Of a stretch of DNA of 64,000 nucleotides, positions 1-12,237 are shown piece after piece. Within the stretch, counting starts at the first letter, position 1. Each line of letters opens with the position of its first letter. The position numbers and the translations under genes were made by a program. Under the pieces are notes generated by a model, which made no database searches, was not told the DNA's origin, and saw only the letters and a program-made list of their open reading frames with translations. Origin of the DNA: Doris montereyensis (Eukaryota; Mollusca; Gastropoda; Nudibranchia; Dorididae); the NCBI GenBank assembly GCA_037039925.1, contig JAXRKP010000306.1:73501-137500 (forward strand), given 5' to 3'.

Positions 1-173
1 GTAAGACTATGGTATTTCTCCTGTTTTTAAATGAATCAGTCACATCAAAATGCTTTCTTTATTAAGAGTAAGAGAAAACTCTGCTCATCTTTGCCATACA
101 GTGCAGTTATTCCATAATGCTACTATATACTTAACATTGGATATCTTCATTATTCAAAAAGAAGAAAAATTAC

Positions 174-3040
174 CATCTGTATGGCTTGGCCTGACATCTG
201 TGGGTTTGGGAGATTAATGACTTGTATACCTGATGAAAGCAAAAATATAAAAATATTTAAAAAAACAATCTATAGTTTGTAGAGAGCAACTTTTCATGTA
301 TTTGAAGCCAAATTAATTTTTCAATGTCAATGATTCAATTTGCCATTATACAACCACAAAAACAAAAAAAGAACCTCTTTATACAAGACTTAAAAAATAA
401 GTAAACCCTGAGGGAACAAAATGAAAATAAACAAAAAAGTATGGTAAAACATTTGAAATTTCAATGTCTCAGTCAACCTTTAGGTGTCGTCTTTATGGCT
501 ACCTTTCAAAATAAAGAATCTGTAGAATCTGCAAAATGCATTAATATTGTAATACTAATGATTAATGTCCAGTATAAGCCACTAAAAAATGAACTCTGCA
601 TATAGTGATTAAAGTAAAGAACGACTTTTGATTTGATTTGGTTTTACCCACATCCACAACTAAGGTGATCTCAGAGGTTTTAGTAGGATTTTCTTTTTAA
701 TTTTACCCACAATTTTGTCAACAGCAAAGAAGTCTTTACTGTGCAAGTGTTGTAATCTGCACATGGGATCGCCTGTCTCCAATAGGACTAGGTGTTGATC
801 CACCTATTTGGACCAAGGGGGGTAAGTTTGATTTGATTTGGTTTTACCCACATCCACAACTAAGGTGATCTCAGAGGTTTTAGTAGGATTTTTTTTAATT
901 TTACCCACAATTTTGTCAACAGCAAAGAAGTCTTTACTGTGCACCGAGTGTTGTAATCTGCACATGGGACCTCCTTTATATCGCCTGTCTCCAATAGGAC
1001 TAGGTGTTGATCCACCTATTTGGACCAAGGGGGTAAGTTTTATTAAAAAAACTTGAGAAAATTTTGCACCCATATGGGCTTGAACCTACGACATTTTGGT
1101 TGAGAGGCCCACATCTTACCTCTGGACTACATAATCCCCCTAAAGAATGGCATTTGACATATATGTTCCTTGATACAGGAAAAAAACAACAATCTGGTCA
1201 ATTTCATGGTTTATGACCTGTTACAAAGAAAAATTAAAGAAATAATTTGTAGTATTATCTAGTAATTGACAGGCGCTCACCCTGTGGGAGCTGTACAGGT
1301 TTGTTGTTTGCATCAACCAGTACGAATGAAGTCTGTCCGTTGATTGTGACCTGATTGAGAAAAAGCATTTGCGGTATTGTAGTGGAACTGGCTGTGCCTG
1401 AGGTGCCGGTGGATGGAATTGCTTGCTGTGCTGCTTGAGGAACTTGCGGTGCTTGGACGACGTTCTGTAGGACATTGGTTGGCTGGACTATGGTCGCATT
1501 CTGGAAAACAAAAAATTTAGACCTTACGGACACTGTCACAGCAAGATCATGTGCAAGACGATGTAAAATGACACGAGTCTTAAAGATTTTCTATCATTCA
1601 AATTCAATTCTAGTCATTTCAGAGAAGAAACAAAACAACATACAATTACGTCTTGATAGTCCAGACTTCGATAATCGACACTTCGCACAGATGAGAAGGG
1701 AACGGATTTTTTCCTTCTTTATTTGTACCAGATAATCCTGAAATTCGGGACTCCGGATCCAAACACCTAATTTTGGAACAAGTTACCATAATATAAAGAG
1801 TTTATGCTTCGATAAACCGAACACTCAGTAGTTCAAGATAATCTAACCAGTCTGCTAGTGGCGTATCAAAGCCGCCAGACTCGTCTATCCCAACGCCACT
1901 ACAGCCATACAATTAAGCAATTTTTTTCTCTCTCTCTTCTTTCTCACCATCTCTCTCTTCTCTTCTTCTTCCCCCTCAGGCGTGGTGTAAATTGTGTGTA
2001 AGCGAAAAATCTGAGGCACAAGTCAGAGAGATAGAGACTCAGAAAAGAGATCTGGATAGTGATAAACAGCATCGTAGTGCTCTGTGTCCCATAAAATGTA
2101 TTAGGCCTTCATTACTGTAAGATCTGAGGCCGTTTGCTGATTCACAATGTGACACTTTGATCATGGATTCTATAATCTGGATGTCTGGACAATCCTGACA
2201 AATTGCTTGAAACGGAGGTGTTCGAAATTCTCGAGACGCGACTGTGTGTCTATTGGTGTTTAATGCAAATAAAAGTAAAGAGATAGAGAGACAAAGACAC
2301 ATACATACATAGAGAGATTCGGACAAACAGACAGCTGGAGTTTACAGATCCAAACTTACCTGAGTACTTGATGCTACCATGGGAACAGAGGTTGCATTGG
2401 TGAGAACTTGAGGATTTTGGAAGCTGGCTGCAGCTTGCTGAAAGCTCCCATCTCCCTGGGCAACCTTAATGAAGAATACATACATAACAGATCGTAAATA
2501 CATTTTTATTAATCAAGACAATATGGGCAAAAGAATAAAAAGAATCAGGAAAGCAAGAAAAAAGGAACAACAAAAACTGCAAAATACTTTAAAATATTTG
2601 ACTCAAATCAATTTCAAAGAATTTTTTATTATCATTATCATTATACCTCACTTTGAAGAAATCACATTTTACATTTCTTTCTTGAAGCACTGTCTACCAG
2701 TGCAAAAATAATGCAAAATAAAAACATGTTGGTCCATTAAGGAAGAAAAAAAAAGTTCTTTCTTTACGTTTATTCCAATTAACAGGCAAGCATTTGATAT
2801 CTTTAGAGCCAAAACTCAAAAGACAGAAAACTGGCTACGGCTGAAGATTTCTACGTGTAGAATTACCTGAATGACATCATTTGAACCAAGCTGAGCTACC
2901 TGGACACCATCAGCCGTGATGTACTGAATACTTTGTACTGCTTGGGCATCTTCAGTAGCCTGATGAACGTTATTCACAGTCACTGTGACAGGTTGGTTTG
3001 AAGCATCGTAAATTGTGTATTGCTGCTCCCCATCAGCCAT
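174..3040 (-). CDS. Gln/Val-rich transcription-activator-like protein, N-terminal four exons (partial)
   Basis: Four coding exons on the minus strand join in frame: 3040-2867 (58 codons, begins MADGEQQYTIYDASNQ), 2464-2360 (35 codons), 1500-1281 (73 codons plus 1 base) and 229-174 (2 bases plus 18 codons). All have AG acceptors and GT donors (GTAATT, GTAAGT, GTGAGC, GTAATT), and the phases agree. The roughly 185 residues are rich in Gln, Val, Asn and Ala, nearly free of Cys and charged clusters, with short segments such as LNQVTINGQTSFVLVDANN and IQVINLPNPQMSGQAIQM. This composition is typical of Gln-rich activation domains in factors such as Sp, NF-Y, CREB or POU proteins. The DNA-binding part must lie beyond position 1, so the family cannot be named. 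The start is the first Met of the open frame, preceded by A-rich sequence. Upstream 5' UTR exons were not located. Confidence 0.72.
630..1141 (-). repeat. SINE-4: two head-to-tail copies (one truncated)
   Basis: The body from 829 to about 1040 is repeated almost exactly at 630-828 (shared start GATTTGATTTGGTTTTACCC). The outer copy keeps a tRNA-like head at 1070-1141, where the reverse strand reads a box-B-like segment before TATGGGTGCAAAATTTT. A third copy lies at 50690-50995 on the plus strand with a clear head. The tandem arrangement suggests insertion of one copy into the tail of another, or local duplication. It lies in an intron of the Gln-rich gene. Confidence 0.7.
1641..2245 (-). mobile_element. 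MITE family B copy
   Basis: Reverse-strand sequence here matches the element at 28859-29305 over several blocks, for example GGTTTATCGAAGCATAAACT and the segment around TGATCAAAGTG. Ends resemble TACARTYACGTCTYRATAGTCC on both sides in inverted orientation. No transposase ORF is present. A CT-rich stretch (1921-1975) sits inside. It lies in the intron between exons 2 and 3 of the Gln-rich gene. Confidence 0.55.
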
Positions 3041-3892
3041 GGTTTTTTTAAAAGTTAAAAACCAATGCTTTCGTTCTGAATGAAGAATTGAGTAAAAAGT
3101 CAATTATAACTCAAGTATGAATAAAATTAAAAGTGTGTACAGAAAGCTAAATAAGACAAATCTAGAGAAGACATGATGGATGTAATATACACTCAAACCA
3201 TTAAAGATCTCTTTGTTTACAGATGATAGAAATACTCAAAAATACCTTCAATGATATCTAGGATTAATCATATCACCAAACATATTGGCCATTTTATATC
3301 TTCAATTCAGAAGTTCCCCAGAAATGCGCAATGTCAAATAAAACAAGGCTTGATGATGACAAAAATGAAAAACAGTCGGCACGGAATCTGGCTTCTTAAC
3401 TTTATCTATGAGACATCTACTCAAAGTGTGGTGTGCGTACAGGTACGAAGGGTTATACTTGAAACATCACACATATCTGTTCTGTCTTTATCGATGGATT
3501 TGTCGCTTATTGTCATTTATCACATTTATTTCAATAGCTTATCTGAACCTACAAATAGTTTGCTGCTAACCAGATTCTTAATCAAATCTCTTTAATTAAT
3601 ATAATTCTTTGGTCTGATGCTCCAGTCTGCATTTTTGCCAACTGAACAAAGGAGAAAATTGATTGACAAAATGAAACTTATGTCAACAGAACAAAACAGA
3701 ATGTTAACAAAACAAGCTTTGTTTTCTTCATGAACAAAATGGAAAACAGATTATAAATAATATATCTATCTATTAATGTATGTTAACGCAACGTGGAAAA
3801 TGAAATGAACATTATTCATAACCTTCCATGAAATGAAACTTGAAACTTTTTTCAGATATAAATGTCTAGGCTATAGATTTTTATCTTAGTAT
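3041..3892. other. Upstream of Gln-rich start; no gene seen
   Basis: AT-rich sequence with no convincing exon. It contains one copy of a dispersed repeat (3430-3530) that recurs at 49865-49962. The promoter or 5' UTR exon of the Gln-rich gene should be here or further right, but no clear core promoter is visible. Confidence 0.4.
3430..3530 (+). repeat. Dispersed repeat, shared with 49865-49962
   Basis: About 95 bp recur at 49865-49962 in the same orientation with scattered substitutions. Shared blocks include GGATTTGTC followed by CTTATT and TATCA. No coding sequence and no tRNA-like head; class unknown. Confidence 0.5.
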
Positions 3893-5099
3893 TACAGTCT
3901 GCCACTGTTTATGCAACCGCCGTCAATCGAATATACTGTCTAATCCCATATACAAGCGTTGAGAACAAAATAAATCTCTCTTCATTCACTATAAGAGATC
4001 CAACAATTCGCCATTTCGACTCAGACACTCATTTTGGCAACAACTTAGTATTTTATAGCTATCCTGTTGCCCGTTAATCCAACATACTGCGAGCCCAATA
4101 GATTTCAGAGCAATCGAATCGCACACAGCAATGACATGTCTAGCATCACATGGCCCTGGGTGTCAAATAGTGTACTTTGAACTGGATCACAATTCATGAA
4201 AGGCGGTTGGCGGTAAGGGCAATGGCATCTATGTGACCTCAACTCATCTCAGTTTTGTTTTCACACCTTTCATTTCTGGAGAACAGCCAGGAGAGTAAGC
4301 CTATATATATGTAATGCAGGTCTCTTCATCTGTCTGTCTGTTACTCTCTCTCTCTCTCCCTTCCTCCCTCCTCTCTATCTGTATCTCTCTCTCCTTTCCT
4401 GATGTTAATGTGGGTTGTATTAATCTAAAGAAGGAAAGACATAGAGCTGTCTCTGTTTTACACAAACACACACATTCTCTATTGCAATTACACACACAAG
4501 AAAGCACCCCTTCTGTAAGCTGAAAATGAGCTTTGTTCGAATTGAAGCGTCACATTGTGAATCAGCGAACGGCCTCTTTAAATTCCTCAAAGGATTCATA
4601 CAAATAAGTATTGAATTCATCAACGGATTGTTGTTTACGCCGCCATCTCGGATTTGAATATCACTACAGCACTAATTACTAATAGGCCTACCAATGACAG
4701 TGAAAGACAGGACGCATTTTTTCCTATGGTAGCAGATCACAGACTTTCGTAATTTTATCTAAGAAAGAGCTAAAAACAAATCGGTGGTGACGTAAAAATC
4801 GTGTTGGCAATATGTTTACGATTTCATCCATTTCTCTTCCGCTCTCTCTCTATCCCTTCAACTATTTCTCTTCTTCTGCTCTCTCTCTCTCTCTGTAAAG
4901 AATAACATATGGGACAATGATAAGGCCTTGAAATGCAATGACATCGCAATTAAAAAACACATTCTCTGAAGTTTCAGCTCCTGCAAATCTGTCTCTGTAA
5001 AATGCATGTTCAGTGGTAATCAGACAAACTTTCTAATCCAACACTTTGCACTTAAGTGAAAGGCCATGGACAGTATCCGATCAACGGCGATAGACTGTA
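3893..5099. mobile_element. Possible TA-flanked TIR element (pogo-like end sequence)
   Basis: The left end reads TACAGTCTGCCACTG and the right end, reversed, reads TACAGTCTATCGCCG. Only the first eight bases match strictly, so the pairing is weak. The end motif is like that of the clearer elements at 22613 and 24171. The interior has CT microsatellites (4340-4400, 4835-4895) and a block at 4545-4580 similar to part of MITE family B (near 2130). Confidence 0.3.
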
Positions 5100-7660
5100 A
5101 TTCAATTCAAGCTTTGTTAAAATCAGCATGACAAGCAGAAACAGAGGATAGAAAAATTATTGGTATTCCAAATCTGTGACATTTACAGAAGAATTTCTCC
5201 AAACAAAATTCTGCATCTATCTTTACCTTTTCCTATTTCTCAAAGCCAATGGTCTGGGATGATAAGATCAATAGAATGAAGCTCAGGTTGATCACAAGAA
5301 TACAGATCTGGATTTGATCTAAATTTAGAATCTTGGCATATCTCAATCAAACCTGGAAGTAAAATTTCACCACTCTAGTATAATAATACGGTTGTTTAAG
5401 TCTAGAAATGTTACACTTACAGTCATCTATGACTTTCATACTAGATAATATCTGGAAAGAATTTCGTAGTCGGGATCTGCCATTATAATAACAACTTCTG
5501 TCACCATCCCTCATGCACACCCCCACCCTCATCAGAGCCAAAAAAAAGTCGCTCTGGCATCACATTCCAACAGCTGTGCACCGGATAAAAATGACAGAAA
5601 GAAATGGCCCCATGACTCGACTCTGTAGTTCTAATCTAATTGATTATAGTGTCCAAAAAAGATTTCATTTCATTTTTATATCTAAAGATGGTTTGACATG
5701 ATGTGTTATGTGTATTTCTCATTGATTATCGCTCACTACCAAAATAATGTACATAAACTATAGTATTCTTCTCCTAGATCTAGACATGACTTTGAAAAGA
5801 GGGAAATGCCGTCAGTCTCAATTGCTGACGTTCGCACCCAAAAAATATTCACAAATTGAAAGCAAATTTCACAATATTATGTTTTTTATATCTGCAATGT
5901 CAAAGCTATACATGGACCAAATGTCAAGAGGATTTATCAATTTGACTTTGAGAAAGATTAATTGAAGAGTTCAAGTTATCATTGGGTCCCATTTTTGTGA
6001 AACCTGCCTTATGAAGGTTGAGCACACTGAAGATTTCTCAGTCCTGACCCGTTTTCTATCTTTTAGTATTATATTTTTACCTTTCACATTCCTCTTCATT
6101 AGTAATGGGTTAACTGCAGTATTATTCCTTTTCACGTTTAATAAAAGTAGGCTGTAATAGGTGTTAATGTTAGTAAACAATGCAATATAAACACGATGAC
6201 AATAATATCAAAATGAACTGCCCGCTATGTCACCTCACTCAACGAAATCAAAAACTAATCACAATAATCACAGGTACGTCGTGGTCAAGCGTGGCAGCCT
6301 CGTCAGCGGAGAGAGAAAACTATCGGTGCCACGTGCGGAAGCCTTGTACACAGCGGAACGAGATTATTGACCCATACTGAGGTCAGCCGGCAGGTTAGTC
6401 TTACAAGAGTTATTAACAATAAAAATGCTGTAAACCTACCAACTTAACTAGATCTAATTTGTACAGTAAATTTCAGTGTTACCAAATCCTTAGATAGGAT
6501 AGAATCTATATAGATCTAGATCTAGAAATCTAGATATAGACTAGATTTTTAGATCTAATGTGAGATTTGTTAATTTGTCTCAGACTCAAAACTCACTCTT
6601 TTTAAGTATTCAAGATCCGCTCTAATAGAAGTCTCTAATAACTTCAAATAAGATCATCAGTGTAGATCTTAATACTTTAGATTGAGATGGGTTGTATAAC
6701 AGTACTTTGAAATGGTATTTTTAGTGTGATTAGGGTCTGAAAACTCGCAAAAAGCATCGAGAAAAGAAAGAAACTTAATCCTGTATATTCACATACTGAA
6801 TGCACACTGGCAACTGGTGACAGATTAATGTTGGATTTTGGTGCTTTTCACTCGAGGAGAGGGACGAGGAGTACATAGATTTGGTATTGAAATCGTTTAG
6901 CTGATGCCCGTGGGCGATGCATTTTGCTTTCTGTATTCAGAAAGAAACAAAATCTAATCAATCGATTATATCCCGGTATTTAGAGCAAACGATATTTTGT
7001 TATCCACTTCAGTCACATCCGATTTGGGTTTTGGAGCTGAGGTCCAGCTTTTTGTTTTGGGGGTCCTTTGTATTATTGTTGTTATTGGCGTTTGGGTTTT
7101 TTTTTTGTCGGGGGGGGGGGGGGTTCTTTTGTGTGTTGTTCTTTGATACTGGTCAGAATTCTTTACTTTGAAATATCCATAGACATTGTGTCACTTTACC
7201 GGATGCTGTTAATTAAATTGATGGAAATATGTCAATGTTATCTAGATCTCTAAGTGAAGTAGAAACGTGTGATTTGTTAAACATTGGAAATGGAAGAATA
7301 AGGAGCGGGAAGATAAAAGAGAGGAGGGAGTCAGATATACAGACGAACAGAAATAAACAGACAGAGTGATAGTAATGGAGAGAAAAAGACAGAGAGAGGG
7401 ATGAGGAATATATTTATGAGAGACCAAGTTAATATAGCGTATCGTATAGTATATTATGTATGAGCATGTTTGAATGAAAAAGATAGACGGAGAAAGAGAC
7501 AGACACAGAGAGATTGATTGATTGACCAAGTAGGTGGAGAAAATAAAACACGTGGGGTGGCCATAATGCGGGCGGGAGCTGGTTGAGCTGCAGCGAGCAG
7601 GAAAGAAAATGTGACCGATATACTTTGGGTGGCCATAGAATAGACACTGTTGAGAAAAAT
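5100..7660. other. No gene seen
   Basis: AT-rich sequence without a supported exon. Notable pieces are a GC-richer patch with a CACGTG E-box near 6331, a TAGATCTAGA-rich stretch at 6500-6560, and a G14-like run at about 7110-7123. The E-box patch could be regulatory, but nothing confirms it. Confidence 0.4.
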
Positions 7661-7792
7661 TGATAGATGCGTAGATAGAAAAATGGAGAGATAAATAGAT
7701 AGACAGATATATAGATGGATGGAAAGTAGAGAGATAGATAGATGGAATATATCTATAGATGGATAGATAGATACAGTTAGATGCATAGATGA
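7660..7792. repeat. Degenerate (GATA)n/(TAGA)n microsatellite
   Basis: Repeated AGATAGATAGATGG-type units with interruptions. It directly abuts the 3' tail of the LINE on the minus strand. Confidence 0.75.
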
Positions 7793-8358
7793 ACGATTGA
7801 TTGATCTTTATTTACAAAAAGAAACAGTTATGCCTTCTGCCTGTCTTACATCGAGCCCTTTATGACAACACCATAGACTGTGATATAAAAATAACAACAG
7901 TTGAAATAAAAATAATAGTAACAATAATAATGATGATGATGATAATAGTAAAGATAATAATAATAAGTATCTAATGCTATACGAACAATAATTTACATTT
8001 ATAACAATAGTACCTTAAATAAGGTCTTGATAATAACAATCATAACGTGAGTCAATAATGATAATTTTTTTGTTGATATTGGAATAAGAATGAAAAGAGA
8101 TGGAGAGTAATCAATTCAGGTAATCTATTACTATTGTATGTACGCGAATTCATAAGTATCTTGAATCAAAGACGTTGCTACAATAATGTGATAAGGGAGA
8201 ACTAAAAAGCGTAAATGAGGAGAATGGTGAGACGTAGAGTATGATGTTGCTTATTCTGAAGATGGCATGATGCATTTAACATTATTGTATTATGTGATAT
8301 AAGAGCAGCTAGTAGTTATATATTTAATAATTTAGCAATGGTTAAACAGTGAAAACTA

Positions 8359-8504
8359 CATGAATAAAGACGCAAATAATCATGACAGGAGGATAAAAGA
8401 GTTAATAAGTTTATATCAATGAAGACGCAACATGAATAAAGACGCTGAATAAAATAATCATGACAGGAGGATGAAAGAGTTTACAAGTTTATATCAATGA
8501 AGAC
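8359..8504. repeat. Two-copy tandem duplication, about 71 bp
   Basis: CATGAATAAAGACGC, ATCATGACAGGAGGAT and GTTTATATCAATGAAGACG each occur twice, offset by about 71-80 bp. It sits in the 3' UTR of the LINE on the minus strand. Confidence 0.8.
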
Positions 8505-9133
8505 GATATGATGGTGAAGGTAAAAACAAATTGTTAATGATAAAAATGGATGTGTGTTTTTTTGGTAAGAGGTATTTGAATGATGTTGATGAAGAAGACA
8601 TCAACAGTGATTGAAACCGATTTCGAACTAAGGAAGGAAGAGCATTCCACTCTTTGGCTCCCAAGTAGCTGAGGGAACGTTTGTAGACGTCAGTTTTAGT
8701 TCGCGGTAAAGACGGGTTTTCTGATTGAGATCCATAGGGCGAATCTTTAAATTTGAACAGTTTCTGTAAATGCATTGGTGCAGTTGTTGTAATTACACTA
8801 TGCATGGACATCAGGCGCCTTTGGGCGAATAGCTTTTAAAGAGGAAGGAAGTTTATGACGGGAAACAAATCGGAACTACTGGCGGACGGCTGCAACGCAA
8901 TTAGCCTACATTTAACGCCCTTTTCTAGAGGGAGATAAGATGGTCAAGATTGGACTGTGCAGTTGTTCTCCAAATCGTATTACAGTAGGTGAGAATATAC
9001 TGGATATATAAGCAAAGTAAAATATTTTACGACAGTTAAGGTCAATGACGAATTTGATCTTGCTCAATAAGATCTTTGAGGAGACGGTCTTGCAAAGCTT
9101 GTCCCACATGAGATATTGATCGATTTTTATCCC

Positions 9134-10061
9134 TTAAGTATTGTGAACGGAGACTTGGCTGAGTTTTGCATGATCAAATGTTAGATTGAGAGAGTAAGAA
9201 CATCTTTGAAGTTTCCGACGTGTACCTATGAGCATACACTCTGTTTTAATGGGATTTATTGCCATTTTATTGGCTCGACACCAGTACATGAGGTGTGATA
9301 GGCTAACGTTTAGCTCTTTGTTGAGTATTTCCAGGTCGGAACCAGATTTGCTTAATGTGGCGTTATCTGCAAACATGTCACAACAAATATGCGGTAAAAA
9401 CAGTGGTAAGTCATTGATGAACAATAGGAACAGCAATGGTCCTAATATGGAACCTTGTGGAAGACCTACTACAGTGGGAAGGATTGAAGACTTCTTATTC
9501 TGTCAGACCACTTGTTCAGTCCGTGATGAAAGGCATGAGTTGAAAAAGGTCAATGTCATTGGGGATAAGCCTTAAATTGCTAATTTCTTTAGAAGAATAT
9601 TGTGATTAACTAGATCAAAGGCTTTAGAAAAATCAACGAAAATTACTTCTATCGTTTTGCTTTCAATCATAGAAGACAACCAGTTTTCAGTAAGCTTTAG
9701 GAGTGCAGTTTCACAGGAGGGATTAGCACGAAAACCTGACTGGTTTGCATGAGTGTAAGTAATTGGTTAGATGAAAGTGACAATGTCTTTCGAAAGATTT
9801 GGAGAGAGCAGACAAAATTGAGATTGGACGATAATTATTTGTGTTGTCTTTATCACCGCTTTTGAACAGATGCATCAATCTGGCGTGTTTAGATTTGTGC
9901 GGATAAACACCTTTCGATATGCACATATTAAAGATGTAAGTGAGATAATCACTCACACAAGGAGCGGCAAGTTTCAGAATACGTGCACTTACTCCATCGA
10001 TCCCAGCAGTATTACTCGGATTCATGGACATTATTAGGTTGAAGATCTCGTGAACCTCCAT
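9134..10061 (-). pseudogene. Reverse transcriptase domain of CR1/L2-like LINE (broken)
   Basis: Two open stretches in different frames cover RT motifs. The upstream piece (10061-9723) carries the PSNTAGIDGV and YRPISIL motifs, then shifts frame. The downstream piece (9436-9134) carries the INDLP segment and FADNATLSKSGSDL, where the usual FADD catalytic pair reads FADN. The second Asp is normally essential for polymerisation, so this copy is inactive even apart from the frameshifts. Confidence 0.8.
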
Positions 10062-11692
10062 GAATGGAATAAAGAAGGGAGACTGGTGATCATCAAATTT
10101 TATGGGAGCCTAAGTCGATCAGTTTAGTAAGATTTAAGTCCACAAGATGAGAAGTTAGCTTAGAGCTTATAGTGGAGAAGTGAGTATTGAATGCATTGGG
10201 CGATAAGGAACTGGATAATCAGGGTGGATCAGAAGGAGAGGAAGATTTGATTGCCTGCCAAAGGGATGCGAGTATTTTTTTTGGTTCCGAACAAGTGCTT
10301 AAAGTTAATGTTTGCTTTTGCACTTCTAATGAGAGAATTCGCTAAGTTTCTTTGCTTCTCGTAGTCTTCATAGCGTTTTTCCCGTTTGTACTTGTTCGTA
10401 ACCCGATGGCAGAAAGTACGTCATTGTTTAGCCATGGTGAATTACTGTGATGTTTTACCCTTTTTGTCATAAACGGGGCGTGCTTATTTAGAGCAGACAA
10501 AAGTATGTCAAGACAAAAATATGTCAAGGCAATCGTTTGGATCATTAAATTGATATCAGGTTAAAGGGAGAAGAAAACATGTCGTCTAGGAAGAGATCAG
10601 GTTGAGCAGGTTTAAAGGATCGGAAGGTTACATAAGTGTGATTAGTTTTAGGGAATTTTGTATTTTTTGTACCCCAGGAACAGCATACTGGTAAAAGATC
10701 ACTCACAGAGCATTCACCATTCAGGTACGAAAACACTCAATGAGTTCCGGACTGTTAATATAAATGTGGTCAATGATAGTAGAAGAGGATTGGGAATCAC
10801 GCGTTGGAAGATGTACTAGCTGTTGGCGATTGAGGTAATATGTTATACATCTACATTTCATGTTGTCTTTAAGCATATTGATACTAAAATCTCCTAAGAT
10901 AACAACATTTTTGTTGAAAGTCAAACATCATTTTAGAAAAACGTGAGAACCAATCGTTTAGTTCGTTTGGGTCACGGTATAAAATACAAGCTAACGTAGA
11001 GTGCTTGTAATTGGGAGGAAGAGTTTGATTCATATGCACTCCATATCATTTGGCTCAAGGTCCACTCGTCTAATAAATTTTAGGTTATTCCGGTCATAGA
11101 AAAATATTCCAGTACTATTTAAAGAAATATGATCTTTACGAAGCATATCATAGTTATTGATGAAGAAAGCAGCCTTGAACAGTGTCGGAACACCAAGTTT
11201 CTACTAAACAAAACAGATGAAAGGGGTCGTTTGAGTTGTTACCAACTCGACCTCAGCTATCTTTTCGGGAAGATGAGAGATGTCCAAAGAACCGAGGAGC
11301 AGTCGATTATTACAAACAGGCCACGAGGATATGTTAGGAACTTAGGACACCGCTGTAAATGATGAAGCTTTTCAAGTAAGAAGGAAGGAACGGAATTCAA
11401 TAAGCTAGATGGGTTGTAGCTCAAATCAAATATGGAAACTTGACAATGGCATTTGTAGATATGAGGGTATAAAAAAGTGTAATAATATACTAGCCGGCAT
11501 AGTGGCTATTTAAGGACACATTCTAATAAATGGCAATGAAAAGGATAAACCGAAGGTAAGAAAATGTTATCTATGCCAAGGCTTGACCATCAAACAAAGT
11601 TTAAGAAAAAGGAATCAGGTAAATTAATAAACTATGTAATTATTGTGGATTCTTTGATCGCATGGGTATGGACGTACATGAAGGGTCATTAA

Positions 11693-12147
11693 TGTTCCAT
11701 CATTTTCTCACCATCCCTATAATCCGTGTGCGCGTCGGTGTGACGGCGTACACCTGAGATGGCGCTGACGTTACGTCTATTGCCTTCTCACCACCCCTCC
11801 TATAATTGGGCAGGGTATCACTAACTGTATCTAACTCACAATGACCTGCTGAGTGGATTATAAGATGGATGACCGGGAAAAAACCACCCTTTGATGGTTC
11901 CTGGTGATGTGGGTGATGGGGCAATAGTATTAGATTTGGTGAGAGTTTGTGTTCGTTGTCTGAGTCAGTCTTCGTGTAGAGCAGTGGTATTTTGCTCCGA
12001 CTCTACAATATTACTATACGTTATTCCTCAATAAAGTTTTATATTATATCTTATAACCAAGCTACTTTGGTGTGAATTGATCATAGATATTTCATAGTAA
12101 TTGTATGACCTATACAAAGTAGAAACAAGAATATTATTATTTCAACA
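11693..12147 (+). mobile_element. LTR-like segment (possible solo or partial LTR)
   Basis: It starts TGTTCC and ends TTCAACA, contains CAATAAAG about 115 bp before the end, and is followed by TTTGGCGGAAAG, which could be the start of a primer-binding site. This resembles the 5' LTR and leader of a Ty3-type element. No matching second LTR, gag or pol is present and no target duplication is visible, so the call is tentative. It separates the SGNH ORF from the endonuclease part of the LINE. Confidence 0.35.
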
Positions 12148-12237
12148 TTTGGCGGAAAGATTAAAGGGCGGTCCCATGTAAATGTGAGTATGTTTCGGCC
12201 TGGCAACAAATTAAAAAATCAGGCTGTGAAGCGAATT

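Larger units (their letters stand above)
7791..11400 (-). mobile_element. CR1/L2-like non-LTR retrotransposon, ORF2 part
   Basis: Read on the minus strand, the element runs endonuclease, reverse transcriptase, C-terminal domain, 3' UTR. The endonuclease segment (about 11360-10700) includes VVILGDFSIN and a later IDHIYIN block. The RT fingers/palm (10061-9723) have AGIDGVSARILK and NNYRPISILSALSKSFE. The palm motif region (9436-9134) has LLFINDLPLFLP and FADNATL. The C-terminal segment (8811-8494) has KRSLSYLGAKEWNALPS. The 3' end carries AATAAAGATCAATCAATC, the short tandem tail expected of CR1/L2-type elements. Frames are broken repeatedly, so it is a dead copy. A 71-bp duplication lies in the 3' UTR near 8359-8504. 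Confidence 0.85.

Noticed and set aside
7060..7260. Gly/Phe-rich frames around the poly-G run
   Set aside because: Translation of a homopolymer and T-rich sequence; no gene structure.
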